DNA from: Leptospira sanjuanensis
Lineage (GTDB): Bacteria; Spirochaetota; Leptospiria; Leptospirales; Leptospiraceae
NCBI RefSeq assembly: GCF_022267325.1
Contig: NZ_JAIZBG010000002.1
Coordinates: 365,501 to 429,500, forward strand
Reading direction: 5' to 3'
DNA length: 64,000 bases
Position numbers and translations under genes: made by a program. Below the pieces are notes generated by a model, which saw only the letters and a list, made by a program, of their open reading frames with translations, was not told where the DNA came from and did not search any database. Each line of letters starts with the position of its first letter. The stretch's first letter is position 1. This document shows positions 54,096 to 64,000 of this stretch, one piece after another.

Positions 54096-56975
54096 ATGAA
54101 AGAAAAACATCGATTCAATTCGTTCCAGAGTCGGATTCTTACATTCTTTTTTTGGAAAAGAAATCGCTTCCCCTTGAGAAGCCGCACACCGCTCGTCCTT
54201 TCTCCGTTGTTATTCATTTTCCTTTCAATCCATTGTTTAGGAAGTTCGAATTCTTTTAGTTTCAAAGGTTTTTTCGGTCCGATGAATCTTTTTCAATCAC
54301 CGACAGATCCACTTTCTCTCAATTATTCTTCAAGTCCTTATGTTCTTACGAAAGACGCGCCGATCGCTACGATCCAACCCAGCACCGCGGGGTTGATCGA
54401 ACAATGTTCCGCAAGCCCCGCGCTCCCGGCGGGACTCTCGATTGACGGCAAAACCTGTGCGATTTCAGGAACTCCGACGGTCAACCAAGCGGCGACGAAT
54501 TACACGATCACCGCCAGCAATTCTTCGCAAAGCAAAACCAGTTCTATTCTTATAAGCGTGAATATGAATCCTCCCGCGGCGTTGAATTTTGCTACGGGCG
54601 CTATGGTTTTTACCGTCGGCACTTCCACGTTTGCGCCGATCGTTCCGACCTATACCGGCACAATTACCGCTTGTACTTCGGACATTCCCCTTCCGACGGG
54701 ATTGAGTCTGAACGCCTCGAATTGCGGAATTTCCGGAAATCCGACCACGCCCCAAGCTGCGACCAATTATACGATTACGGGAAGCAACGCGTTCGGGAAC
54801 ACCAGTACGACGATTTCCATTACGGTAAACCTCGCGCCTCCTTCCGCTTTGAATTACGCGGGAAGTCCGTATGTCTTTACGGAAAACGCGACAATCGCAA
54901 CGATCATTCCTACGGTTACGGGAACGGTGACCAACTGCGTCTCCGATATTGCATTTCCCGCAGGTTTATTTTTAGACAATACGAATTGCCGAATCACCGG
55001 AACTCCCACCGTTGCGCAAGCGGCGACAAACTATGTAATCACCGCGAGCAATCCGTTCGGAAGCACGACCTTCCCGATTACGATTACCATAAATTTAGCC
55101 CCGCCCTCGGCTTTGAATTTTGCAGGAAGCTCTTATACGTTTACGGAGAATTCTACAATTGCAACGGTAACGCCTACGTTCACGGGAACTGCGACGAACT
55201 GCGTTTCCGATATTCCGTTGCCGAACGGTTTAGGAATCAATGCGGCTACTTGTGCGATTTCGGGAACTCCGACAACAGCACAACCTGCGACAACGTATAC
55301 GATCACCGCGAGCAATCCATTCGGAAGTACGAATACAACGATTTCCATCACGGTAAACTTAGCTCCTCCTTCCGGATTAACGTATGCGGGCGATCCGTTC
55401 GTTTTTACGCAAGGTGCAACGATTACTACGGCGACTCCAACCGTCACGGGAACCGTTACGAATTGTACTTCGGATATTCCCTTACCGGCCGGTTTGAATC
55501 TCAATACGACGACTTGTGCGATTTCGGGAACTCCGACGACCACTCAAGGAGCGACCACATATGCAATCACTGCGAGCAATGCATTCGGAAGCACCACCCG
55601 AAACATTTCCATTAAAGTGAACTTGGCCCCTCCTACAGCGCTGAGTTACGCAGGAACACCTTTCACTTTTACACAAGGGGTTACGATCACAACCGCAACT
55701 CCTTCCGTTACGGGAACGGTCACCGGATGCAGTTCGGATATCACACTGCCTACAGGACTAGGGCTCAATCCAACCACCTGTGCATTATCGGGAACGCCGA
55801 CCGTAGCACAACCAGCTACGACGTACACGATTACCGCAAGCAACTCATTCGGAAGCACTAACACGACAATTTCGATCACGGTCAATTTGGCTCCTCCGAC
55901 GGGACTCGCTTACTCCGGTAGTCCGTTCACATTTACGCAAGGAACGGCGATTCCTACACAAACACCTTCGTTAACCGGAACGATTACAAGTTGTACGTCG
56001 GACATCACATTGCCCGCTGGACTTGGACTCAACGCAACCACATGCGCATTGTCCGGAACGCCGACCGTAGCACAACCAGCTACGACGTACACGATTACCG
56101 CAAGCAACGCATTCGGAAGCACCAATACGACTTTTTCCATCCAAGTCAACATTCCTCCGCCTTCTTCGTTGAACTACGCGGGTAGCCCGTATGTTCTTTT
56201 TAGAGGAATGGCCGCAACGGCGACTCCGACGTTTACCGGAACCGTAACCAGTTGTACTTCCGATATCGCTTTGCCGGCCGGTCTTTCGATCAACGCAACT
56301 ACCTGTGCGATTTCGGGAACACCGACTTCATTTCAGTTGGCGACTGCTTACACAATCACTGCGAGCAATTCTTCGGGAAGCACGACCGCAAATATCAATA
56401 TCATGATCTTCGGAACGGCGCCTCTCAAAACGATGCAGATCAATTGTTGGGATTCTTCGGGGACTTTGGACGCAACCTGCTCTTTGGCAAGCTCAGCGGG
56501 ACAGGATGGGAAACTCCAGAAAGGAGTCAATCCTGCGTTCTCCCTGCTAACCGTAAACGGAAACGAATATATAACACTCGATGCAAACACCGGTCTCTAT
56601 TGGAAAACCTGTCATCAGGGTAGAACCAATTCGGATTGTTCCGGCGGGTCCAACACTCTCTACGACTTAACGGGCGCGACCAACGCTTGCCTCGCTTTAA
56701 ACGCACTTAATTCAGGCGCGGGATATGCGAATCGAAATAACTGGCGACTTTCAACAATTTCGGAAATCGAAACGTTAGTCGACTTCAATGCGGCGGCATC
56801 TCCTCGAACCTTTACGACCGTATTTCCGAATGCGACGGGAAGCTATTACTACTGGAGCTCGACTCTATATCTCCCGGATACGACGAAGTCATTGGTTCTG
56901 TATTTTTCCGACGGGGGAACGACTTGGACCACAAGCTCTTCGGCTGGATCTCTGGCCCGGTGCGTTTCTCCGTAA
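54096..56975 (+). CDS. Large Ig-repeat lipoprotein with DUF1566 end
   Basis: 959 residues from MKEKHRFNSF (an ATG 12 codons earlier is open). Signal ending in SIHCLGSS, a lipobox-like Cys. Then eight tandem putative-Ig (He_PIG-like) repeats of about 80 residues, each with PP-x-L-x-Y/F-A-G, T-F-T-x-G, C-x-S-D-I, L-P-x-G-L and A-I-S-G-T-P or similar. The last about 130 residues are a DUF1566 domain (GLYWKTCHQGRTNSDCSGGS, NWRLSTISEIETLVDF, YYYWSSTLYLP, ARCVSP). Looks like a surface adhesin-type protein. Repeat DNA is also similar, so copy number could change. Confidence 0.9.
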   Translation: MKEKHRFNSFQSRILTFFFWKRNRFPLRSRTPLVLSPLLFIFLSIHCLGSSNSFSFKGFFGPMNLFQSPTDPLSLNYSSSPYVLTKDAPIATIQPSTAGLIEQCSASPALPAGLSIDGKTCAISGTPTVNQAATNYTITASNSSQSKTSSILISVNMNPPAALNFATGAMVFTVGTSTFAPIVPTYTGTITACTSDIPLPTGLSLNASNCGISGNPTTPQAATNYTITGSNAFGNTSTTISITVNLAPPSALNYAGSPYVFTENATIATIIPTVTGTVTNCVSDIAFPAGLFLDNTNCRITGTPTVAQAATNYVITASNPFGSTTFPITITINLAPPSALNFAGSSYTFTENSTIATVTPTFTGTATNCVSDIPLPNGLGINAATCAISGTPTTAQPATTYTITASNPFGSTNTTISITVNLAPPSGLTYAGDPFVFTQGATITTATPTVTGTVTNCTSDIPLPAGLNLNTTTCAISGTPTTTQGATTYAITASNAFGSTTRNISIKVNLAPPTALSYAGTPFTFTQGVTITTATPSVTGTVTGCSSDITLPTGLGLNPTTCALSGTPTVAQPATTYTITASNSFGSTNTTISITVNLAPPTGLAYSGSPFTFTQGTAIPTQTPSLTGTITSCTSDITLPAGLGLNATTCALSGTPTVAQPATTYTITASNAFGSTNTTFSIQVNIPPPSSLNYAGSPYVLFRGMAATATPTFTGTVTSCTSDIALPAGLSINATTCAISGTPTSFQLATAYTITASNSSGSTTANINIMIFGTAPLKTMQINCWDSSGTLDATCSLASSAGQDGKLQKGVNPAFSLLTVNGNEYITLDANTGLYWKTCHQGRTNSDCSGGSNTLYDLTGATNACLALNALNSGAGYANRNNWRLSTISEIETLVDFNAAASPRTFTTVFPNATGSYYYWSSTLYLPDTTKSLVLYFSDGGTTWTTSSSAGSLARCVSP

Positions 56976-57086
56976 AAAGGTAAAAACAGTATGAAATTCA
57001 AATATGTGAATCTTCCATCGTTGCCCAAAAGAATCCGAAATCCGATTTCGAGAACCGAAACCTCAAAGAACGCAAAGGAGACCGCA

Positions 57087-57599
57087 ATGAGCTTACGACA
57101 AATTCGAAATAAAATGAAAATGTGGAATGCAGTTTTTATTTGGGGAATCATCTCCTTCCTGTATGCCATGACACTTTCCTTGTCGGCTGCTCCCTTTGTG
57201 GATAACAACGACGGAACGATCACGGACATCGGGAAGGGTCTCATTTGGCAGAAATGTACAAACAACTTATCCGGAACCTCCTGCGGAACGGGAGGGACGA
57301 ATCAATTAAACTGGGCTAACGCGCTCACATACTGCAACGGCCTCTCATTAGCAGGGAAGACCTGGCGGCTTCCATCGGTGACCGAATTGAGAAGTATCTT
57401 GGATCATTCTGTCGGAGTTTCTCCGTTGATCAATGGAACGTATTTCCCCGCAACGCCAACGCAGTATTTTTGGACTTCGACCACATATAAGCTGAGTACC
57501 ACAAACGCTTGGGCGATCAACTTTCAATCCGGATTCACCTCCGGTAGCGCTTCCAAAGCAACCACCTACTATGTTCGGTGTGTGACCTCCGCACCATAA
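57087..57599 (+). CDS. Exported DUF1566 protein
   Basis: 170 residues from MSLRQIRNKM, where AAGGAG precedes the ATG (a 32-codon longer reading has none). Signal peptide, cleaved about residue 37 (LSLSAAPF). DUF1566: DNNDGTITDIGKGLIWQKCT, LNWANALTYCNGLSLAGKTW, RLPSVTELRSILDHSVG, QYFWTSTTY, YYVRCVTSAP. Same domain as the end of the large repeat protein just before it; probably a functional pair on the surface. Confidence 0.88.
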   Translation: MSLRQIRNKMKMWNAVFIWGIISFLYAMTLSLSAAPFVDNNDGTITDIGKGLIWQKCTNNLSGTSCGTGGTNQLNWANALTYCNGLSLAGKTWRLPSVTELRSILDHSVGVSPLINGTYFPATPTQYFWTSTTYKLSTTNAWAINFQSGFTSGSASKATTYYVRCVTSAP

Positions 57600-58325
57600 C
57601 CGGATGCAAGGATTTAATTTTATAAGGAAAATTCGGGGCGTTCCCGCTCCGCGGTCGGGCTCCAACTCAATGTTGCTCCTTACGGTCGCAACATAATGCT
57701 CCAGTCAATCAATCGCGGATCGGGAAGTCGTTTCAAAAGAAGGCGGTAAAACGATTGATTGACTCCGCTTCGATCCCTAACGCAGGAATCTCATTCGAAC
57801 GAATGATAATTCCATACTTTTAGAAAAGATAAACAAAGTAAAAACGATCCCGTTTATCCCGTTCGCGACAGAATCTTCATTTCGCATTAAAAAACCGGAT
57901 CATTCCTCTTAAAATCAATGCCGAAATGGCATGAGGTAAACTATTTGTCAATTTTATAGTTTACTTATACTCCCCTTTCAGAGACATGGCTCATAGAAGC
58001 GTTCGATAAGAATCAAACCAAATCACTTCGGTTTAGAATGATTCAAATTATACAACGATACTCAGAATCAAAATGAAATCATTTCGTATTAGCAAAACAG
58101 CGTCTTTGCAAATCATCGAGTTGTTCAATCGATACTTTGCAATTACGAATCGATTCTTACATTATAGATTCAACATACAGTTTCAAGTTCGAAACCAAGG
58201 GATCCAAAAACACGATCTTCCATTAAGCGAAAAAATAAGCCGAATCGAAACAACCCGGAAGTTTTTAAAGAGCCTCCTATTTGAAAATATAAAATTCGAA
58301 TCCGCAAATAGAGAGCTCGTAGCTT
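57600..58325. other. Intergenic with inverted repeats
   Basis: 726 bp. An inverted repeat ATGTTGC/GCAACAT (57,670-57,694, inside an ATGTTGCTCCTTACGGTC-type sequence) is followed by a perfect 13-bp pair AGTCAATCAATCG (57,703-57,715) and CGATTGATTGACT (57,752-57,764). These look like an intergenic repeat unit, perhaps a decayed element. A 97-codon frame at 58,073-58,366 has no recognisable product and overlaps the next gene. Confidence 0.5.
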
Positions 58326-59435
58326 ATGAATACTCACATCCAGAATTTCTTAATTACCGTCTATAATTCGAAACTAAGATCAAGCTTCGAGTATAGGTCG
58401 GTTTTGAAATCCGATCTGCAATCGTGCATCGAGAGGAATATTTTCTCCGCGTTTATTTTGTTTTTCGGAGCTTACCTTGCGCTCTGGAACGGAATCGTTT
58501 CCGAGGCGCTCGATACCGGAGCATTCCCTAAACTCAAATGGATCGCATTGATTTATGGAACCGGAATCTATTCTTTTCTATTGCTCCGAATGACGATCCA
58601 AAACGTTCTTCAAAATCCGGTTCCGTGTAAGACCGTTCTCCGAAACGCCGGCGGTGCGGGCGCTCTTTCTTTCATCTTTTTGATTTATTTCGAAGAACCC
58701 GCTCCTCTTTTAATCGCCGGAGAACTCGCGTGCTTCAGTATTTGTCTGATTACGGCCGTTGAAAACGGTTTGTTTTTCCGCAAAGTCGAGCCGAATCGGA
58801 AAAATCCGTATTTGTTCGCGATCCCGGTCGGATTCGGCGCGGGGATTCTGGGAAATGTAATCGGGATAACGTTTTATAACTCGAACTGGAACAGTATTTC
58901 AAACTATACTCAAATACTTCTCGTTTCAATTCTATACTTCATCAACAGAGAAGCCGCAAACCGGAATCTGAAAAAATCCGAATTCAAAGAGTTTACGGAA
59001 AACGAAGAGATCGAGGAAATCAACGAACAGCCGTCGACCTTAAACGATTCCGAACGAACAAACGATCGGATCGAGGAAAAAAATCTTCTCAAAGAGGACG
59101 ATCTTAAACGCGCGGAAGAAAGATTGAGCGCCTTTATAGCGGCGAAATTATACGCGGATGACAGCATCCGTTTGATCGATCTTTCCGCGTATCTGGGAAT
59201 CAGCCTTCACCAAGCATCTTTTTATTTGAACAATTATAAGAACACCGGCTTTTCCGATTTTATCAATCGCAATCGCATGAACGATGCAGTACGCCTTCTC
59301 TCGGAAAAACAAAACATGAATCTCTTGGACATCGCGTTCGAATGCGGATTTAACTCCTACACTTCCTTTCACCGGGCGTGTAAAAAGTGGACCGGCGATT
59401 CTCCAAAGGGACTCAGAAAGAAAGCTCTCCTTTAA
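58326..59435 (+). CDS. Membrane-anchored AraC-family regulator (copy 3)
   Basis: 369 residues. Membrane helices at about 35-215, an acidic linker (about 220-262; EFTENEEIEEINEQ), and an AraC HTH at about 268-365 (SIRLIDLSAYLGISLHQASF, FINRNRMNDAVRLLSEKQNM, FECGFNSYTSFHRACKKWTG, SPKGLRK). Like copies 1 and 2 in plan. The start is uncertain because the leader is AT-rich and has other ATGs nearby. Confidence 0.87.
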   Translation: MNTHIQNFLITVYNSKLRSSFEYRSVLKSDLQSCIERNIFSAFILFFGAYLALWNGIVSEALDTGAFPKLKWIALIYGTGIYSFLLLRMTIQNVLQNPVPCKTVLRNAGGAGALSFIFLIYFEEPAPLLIAGELACFSICLITAVENGLFFRKVEPNRKNPYLFAIPVGFGAGILGNVIGITFYNSNWNSISNYTQILLVSILYFINREAANRNLKKSEFKEFTENEEIEEINEQPSTLNDSERTNDRIEEKNLLKEDDLKRAEERLSAFIAAKLYADDSIRLIDLSAYLGISLHQASFYLNNYKNTGFSDFINRNRMNDAVRLLSEKQNMNLLDIAFECGFNSYTSFHRACKKWTGDSPKGLRKKALL

Positions 59436-59545
59436 GAAATCAGGGAACATCCGTTTCGGTTTTTCCCGAATTCCCGAAAAACCGAAACGTTGACAAAAGA
59501 TTCCGCGTCCAATCAATAGAACACACACCTATAACGATTCCCGAT

Positions 59546-60283
59546 ATGATTGAAAGAATTTTAGAGAGAACGACACGGCTTTTTTTATCCGCCGGATTTG
59601 CCAAAACGAACACGGATGAAATCGCCAAACATATAGGAATCAGTAAACGTACCCTTTATCGATATTACGACGCGAAAGAAAAATTGATCAGCGCGGTTTT
59701 CGATTTCATTAAGGAAAAAATCAAAAGCCAGCACGAAGCGATCATCGCCGATAAATCCAAAAGTCCGAGTCAAAGACTGCGCGAAATCCTGTTTATCGTT
59801 TCTGAACTAGGTTCGAAGATGGGGAAACCCTTTGCAAGGGACATTCAGAATCTCCGCCCCGATCTTTACTCCATGATGCAGGAATACCGTCGGGAACGAA
59901 TGAGACGACTCGCTGATTTAATCCAAGAAGGTCAGGAAATCGGCGAATTTAGAAAGGATATCAATCGCGAACTTACGATCGATATCTTGGTCGCAGCATT
60001 GGACGGAGTTATCAATCCCACGTATCTAACCCAAACCGACCACTCGATTGCAAGCGCCTTCGAAAGCATTTTTAACATGTTTTTGCAAGGAATCGAATGC
60101 AGGAGCGAAAACATTCCCATAATTGATCGCAAACAAACGCTCCCGCTTGATTCACATTCCGGCATTTTCTTGTTCCAAGTCATGCACTTTGACGACTATG
60201 AAGAAAAAGACCCCCACTCGATCGAACCTCTTCTTCCTAAAGAAAACAAAAAAAAATCTACCTGGCTAATGAATGCAAATTAG
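59546..60283 (+). CDS. TetR/AcrR-family regulator
   Basis: 245 residues from MIERILERTT (a 53-codon longer reading overlaps the AraC gene). HTH at the N-terminus: TTRLFLSAGFAKTNTDEIAK, HIGISKRTLYRYYDAKEKLI, typical TetR recognition helix. The C-terminal ligand domain includes GKPFARDIQNLRPDLYSMM. About 110 bases after AraC copy 3, same strand, so possibly co-regulated. Target unknown. Confidence 0.9.
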   Translation: MIERILERTTRLFLSAGFAKTNTDEIAKHIGISKRTLYRYYDAKEKLISAVFDFIKEKIKSQHEAIIADKSKSPSQRLREILFIVSELGSKMGKPFARDIQNLRPDLYSMMQEYRRERMRRLADLIQEGQEIGEFRKDINRELTIDILVAALDGVINPTYLTQTDHSIASAFESIFNMFLQGIECRSENIPIIDRKQTLPLDSHSGIFLFQVMHFDDYEEKDPHSIEPLLPKENKKKSTWLMNAN

Positions 60284-60975
<692 letters not shown>

Positions 60976-61377
60976 TCATAATTCGAATTCGCGGATCAAA
61001 GAGTCCAGTTCCAACTCTTTTTTTAAATCTTCGAAATTCAGAATCGGGTCCACGTCCCGCAGCTTACTGGAATTTAGAATCCAATTGTAAACTTTTCTTT
61101 CACTCGTCATGATAAAGTAACGGACAAAACGCTCCGAAATGCCGAGCAAAATATTGGTAAAGGCTCTTACGAACTCGGCATCGGGATTTTTTACCCCTCG
61201 AATATCAATGACCAACGTCCCTTCCAATTCGTGGAATATTGAGTGCAATTTTGCGGGAATCCCTCTCAAGGTTTCGTGATTCACGATGCCGGAAAATTCG
61301 ATAATGAGAAGCTTATAACAAACCGAATTGACTTGTAGATCTTTTAACCCGTAGTCGATTGCAATTGTATGGCCCAT
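60976..61377 (-). CDS. STAS-like protein without phosphoacceptor serine
   Basis: 133 residues. Strand-helix order of STAS ([39 protein letters not shown]) but with N-P-D-A-E-F in place of D-S-S-G-L. The pair to the protein at 46,208-46,669 (same plan, diverged). Not a phospho-switch; likely protein binding. Neighbours: the GGDEF cyclase starts 1.8 kb away on the same strand. Confidence 0.7.
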   Translation of the reverse strand: MGHTIAIDYGLKDLQVNSVCYKLLIIEFSGIVNHETLRGIPAKLHSIFHELEGTLVIDIRGVKNPDAEFVRAFTNILLGISERFVRYFIMTSERKVYNWILNSSKLRDVDPILNFEDLKKELELDSLIREFEL

Positions 61378-61534
61378 ATAAAACTCCGAAACAGGAAACG
61401 CGATTTTTTCAAATCAATCTTTCAAAAGAATCGCTTTGTATTTTTACAAACTATAACAAATCGGATTTCGAAAAGCTGCTCAGCTTATAGCTTGAAGAAT
61501 AAAAGTTAAATCTGAATGATAGATCGACTTCCCT

Positions 61535-63214
61535 TTAATGAGAGGGAACGGTTGCGGGCATTTTAGGATCAAACGCACAAACTCGATTTCTTCCGGAAGA
61601 CTTTGCACGATACAAGGCTTGATCCGCGTTCGCAAAGGCTTCTTCCAAGTTTCTTTTTCCTTGTGAAATTCCGATACTCAATGTCACCGGCCTTCCATCC
61701 TCGAGGTGGATTCGATTCTCCACTTCTTTGCGCAAGTTTTCCGCGATGTTTATCGAGTCCTCTTGCGTCGCTCCGAATAAAAAGACTGCGAATTCTTCCC
61801 CGCCCCAACGGCAAACGGCATCGCTTTGTCGCACGGAATCGTTCAATACCTGTGCGACTTTCACGAGCGTTTTGTCCCCCGTCTCATGGCCGAATTTATC
61901 GTTCACCTGCTTGAAGTGATCGATATCCACCATCAAGATCGTCCAATCGTGCTTTCCGTTACGGCTTTGACGGTTTCCGATCGCAAGAGACTTCTGTGTT
62001 AATTTCAAAAATCCCCGGCGATTCCAAATGCCGGTCAATGGATCGGTATGAATCAACGTGGAAACCTGATTCATCGATGATCTCAGCTTAATATAGAGAA
62101 TCAGAACGATGGAAAACGTGAATACGAGAGCCCAAAACGGCAATAGATTTTTCAATATGTAAAGAATATATTCAAAAATCTTAATTTCGTGAACGAGCCA
62201 CATCTCGTTGTTTTTAATCTGAAATCCTATCCAAAAACTACCGTCTTTGATAAAGAACGATTCTTCGGGGGTCATGATCAGGGAAGCGACGTTTACCGGC
62301 AGCCGGTCGTTCAGTTTAAACGGACCGGGTTTTGCGACGATCTTTCCGTTTTCGTCGATGAGCATGCTTTCTCCGATACAATCCCCGCTTTCTAAAATTC
62401 TCCGCATCGCATCCAAACCGATATCGATCGATGCGACCCCTAAGAATTTCCCTTTTACATACACGGGCTCGGAAACGGTGATCATCAAACCCTTTCCGGC
62501 AAGATCTTCATAGAGATCGGTGATGATCTGACGTCCTTGCGGGTTTGCCTGCGGATTGGCCTGAGTCCAGAAAGGTCCGGTGTAGAGATCGTCCGTGAAA
62601 TAATAATTTTCGTCCTTGAATTTGGGAGTGATGTAAAGGAATTTCTGCGCGGATAAATAATAAGCCCATACGACTTCGCTTTGTTTTTCGGTGAGGGATT
62701 CGAATTGTCCTCTTAAACTCAACGCGGCTTCGATTTCCTTCAAATGCTGCGGCTCGACCTTTGCGATCGATCCGACCGCGGTGAGCGTTCCCGCATCCGC
62801 GCCGTCGATCAACTCACGGCTTACATTGGGAATTCCGAAACGATTCAGATTCGGATAGGTCTTTAACTTTTTCAGCAAACTCGGATTGGCAGGCACATCC
62901 TCATTAAAGTTGAGATAATCGGCAATCGACAAGCCCAGGGCTCTAGTCTGCGATCCCACTCTGCGGATATAATCGTTCATCACGCGGGCTCTCATGCCTA
63001 CGATCCGATCGATTTCTTTTTCCATTCTAAGATTTTCGTAGATGAGAAACAAAAACATTAGAATCAAAATCACGGCTAAGAGAGAGAAGATGATTCGCTT
63101 TTTGATTCTTACCTTTTCGACTTGTACACCGATACGATTCTTTAACTGCAATGGATTCACCTCGAGAACGGAACCGTCCGACCGTTGGACCGTTCTCGAA
63201 GCCGATACTATCAA
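61535..63214 (-). CDS. Membrane diguanylate cyclase with dCache-like sensor
   Basis: 559 residues, with a TTG start (63,212-63,214) because no suitable ATG precedes the first membrane helix. Helix at about 40-62, a large periplasmic sensor (about 70-340) of Cache type with [17 protein letters not shown] and [15 protein letters not shown], and a second helix (about 350-370). The GGDEF domain is at about 390-555: GGEEF at 471-475 ([13 protein letters not shown]) and an I-site RxxD (R462-D465) five residues before it, so product inhibition is expected. Senses a periplasmic ligand and makes c-di-GMP. Confidence 0.93.
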   Translation of the reverse strand: MIVSASRTVQRSDGSVLEVNPLQLKNRIGVQVEKVRIKKRIIFSLLAVILILMFLFLIYENLRMEKEIDRIVGMRARVMNDYIRRVGSQTRALGLSIADYLNFNEDVPANPSLLKKLKTYPNLNRFGIPNVSRELIDGADAGTLTAVGSIAKVEPQHLKEIEAALSLRGQFESLTEKQSEVVWAYYLSAQKFLYITPKFKDENYYFTDDLYTGPFWTQANPQANPQGRQIITDLYEDLAGKGLMITVSEPVYVKGKFLGVASIDIGLDAMRRILESGDCIGESMLIDENGKIVAKPGPFKLNDRLPVNVASLIMTPEESFFIKDGSFWIGFQIKNNEMWLVHEIKIFEYILYILKNLLPFWALVFTFSIVLILYIKLRSSMNQVSTLIHTDPLTGIWNRRGFLKLTQKSLAIGNRQSRNGKHDWTILMVDIDHFKQVNDKFGHETGDKTLVKVAQVLNDSVRQSDAVCRWGGEEFAVFLFGATQEDSINIAENLRKEVENRIHLEDGRPVTLSIGISQGKRNLEEAFANADQALYRAKSSGRNRVCAFDPKMPATVPSH

Positions 63215-63635
63215 CTCTTTTCAAAAATAAATCCAAAATCTTTTTCAGCACTTCTCAAAATAAAATTTGAGAATCAATCCTTTAAATTGTAGAAGATATG
63301 AATCTTTAGATGTTTTTCCTCCCAATAGATTGGCAAAAAGTTCTTCAGATTTGACAAAAACGCAACCGTTCCGAGTTTCGAGATGGATTCTAAACATGAA
63401 ATTCTGTTAGCCAACGGATCGCATGATCACTTCGCATACATTATATAACAAAAAGAATTTTTCCGCATTGTGTTTGGATTCAAAGAAGATTTGGGCTCAG
63501 CGAAAGAAATAATTTCATCTTATAATAAGGAAAGATGAGACAAGGAAAGCATCGACGAAAAATCCGAGAGCGGGCGTCACTTCCGTTTAGCAAACGAATT
63601 CAATCTTTATAATATACCGTTCGCCCACGGACGAT
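63215..63635. other. Intergenic, no gene seen
   Basis: 421 bp, AT-rich, between the two GGDEF genes. Probably carries the promoter of the 61,535 cyclase; nothing else recognised. Confidence 0.5.
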
Positions 63636-64000
63636 TCAAATCAAATCCGTGACGGTTTCAAATACGCAGACTCGATTTCTTCCGGATGTTTTGGCCTGAT
63701 ACAATGCTTGGTCGGCGTGAGTAAAGGCTTCCTCCAGACCGCTTCTACCTCCTCTTCCTTCCGAAATGCCGATGCTCAGCGTTACGGCTTTTCCGTCTTG
63801 TAGAAAGACTTTGTTTTCCACTTCCTTGCGGAGATGTTCGGCGATGTTCACGGAATCTTCCGGATTGGCTCCGAATAAAAATACGGCGAATTCTTCCCCG
63901 CCCCAGCGACAAAGCGCATCGCTCTGTCGAATACAGGTTCCGAGCACTTGCGCGACTTTGACGAGAATTCGATCTCCCGTATCGTGTCCGAATTGATCGT
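63636..64000 (-). CDS. GGDEF diguanylate cyclase, cut by window end
   Basis: Only the last 121 codons are inside the window. The readable part has [40 protein letters not shown] (with I-site R-Q-S-D before GGEEF), then [14 protein letters not shown] and [20 protein letters not shown]. Very similar to the C-terminal domain of the cyclase at 61,535-63,214, so the two are tandem paralogues; the N-terminal sensor lies outside. The frame remains open to base 64,000. Confidence 0.9.
   Translation of the reverse strand, partial: DQFGHDTGDRILVKVAQVLGTCIRQSDALCRWGGEEFAVFLFGANPEDSVNIAEHLRKEVENKVFLQDGKAVTLSIGISEGRGGRSGLEEAFTHADQALYQAKTSGRNRVCVFETVTDLI

Noticed and set aside
55133..56152. Antisense frames (Val-rich) opposite the Ig repeats
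   Set aside because: Direct mirror of the repeat codons; repeated composition explains their length.
58073..58366. 97-codon frame before AraC copy 3
   Set aside because: No recognisable domain and overlaps the regulator gene; possible leader, not enough support.

Overview
The window reads as a piece of a Leptospira chromosome (spirochaete, probably one of the higher-GC pathogenic-clade species). The signs are lineage-typical families: DUF1554 and DUF1566 exported proteins, membrane-anchored AraC regulators, RsbU/STAS modules, and a MazEF pair of the Leptospira type. I cannot name the species from sequence alone. The window has two parts of very different composition.

Bases 1 to about 28,317 are an AT-rich cassette array built exactly like a chromosomal integron. 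There are 26 long (179-189 bp) imperfect palindromes, each bounded by RYYYAAC-like and GTTRRRY-like cores. They separate 26 complete cassettes (c1 nearest the recombinase to c26) and a 27th cut by the window start. Every cassette gene is on the minus strand. The first bases of each cassette match the inner core of its own attC (26 of 26, with one single-base exception), which is what circular cassette insertion at G|TT predicts. Cargo is mostly toxin-antitoxin modules (two HigBA-like pairs, MazEF, HepT/MntA, two copies each of a VapBC-like and a DinJ/YafQ-like pair, a frameshifted HigB) and defence-like genes (two Shedu/DUF4263 nucleases, two AbiC-like membrane proteins, a deoxyribosyltransferase-like protein, a PIN-like protein, a trypsin-like protease). 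The rest is secreted, membrane and unknown proteins.

The array abuts a tyrosine recombinase (28,453-29,490). It is transcribed in the same direction as the cassettes, so the attI-like site lies after its 3' end. It has an extra N-terminal HARP-like segment and appears to lack the insertion domain that defines IntI. A full attC array beside a non-IntI recombinase is the most unusual thing here.

Bases 29.5-64 kb are ordinary, more GC-rich chromosome: a patatin-like phospholipase; a sodium:solute symporter; a MarR regulator with a divergent tiny membrane protein; a nitroreductase divergent from a TetR regulator; a CstR-like repressor followed by a DUF2892 protein, a TolC-like protein and an RND pump with operator-like sites; a four-gene RsbU phosphatase/STAS operon; STAS-like and DUF1554 genes; an EAL phosphodiesterase; three membrane AraC regulators; an Ig-repeat lipoprotein with a DUF1566 partner; a second TetR; and two GGDEF cyclases at the right edge, the last one cut by the window end.
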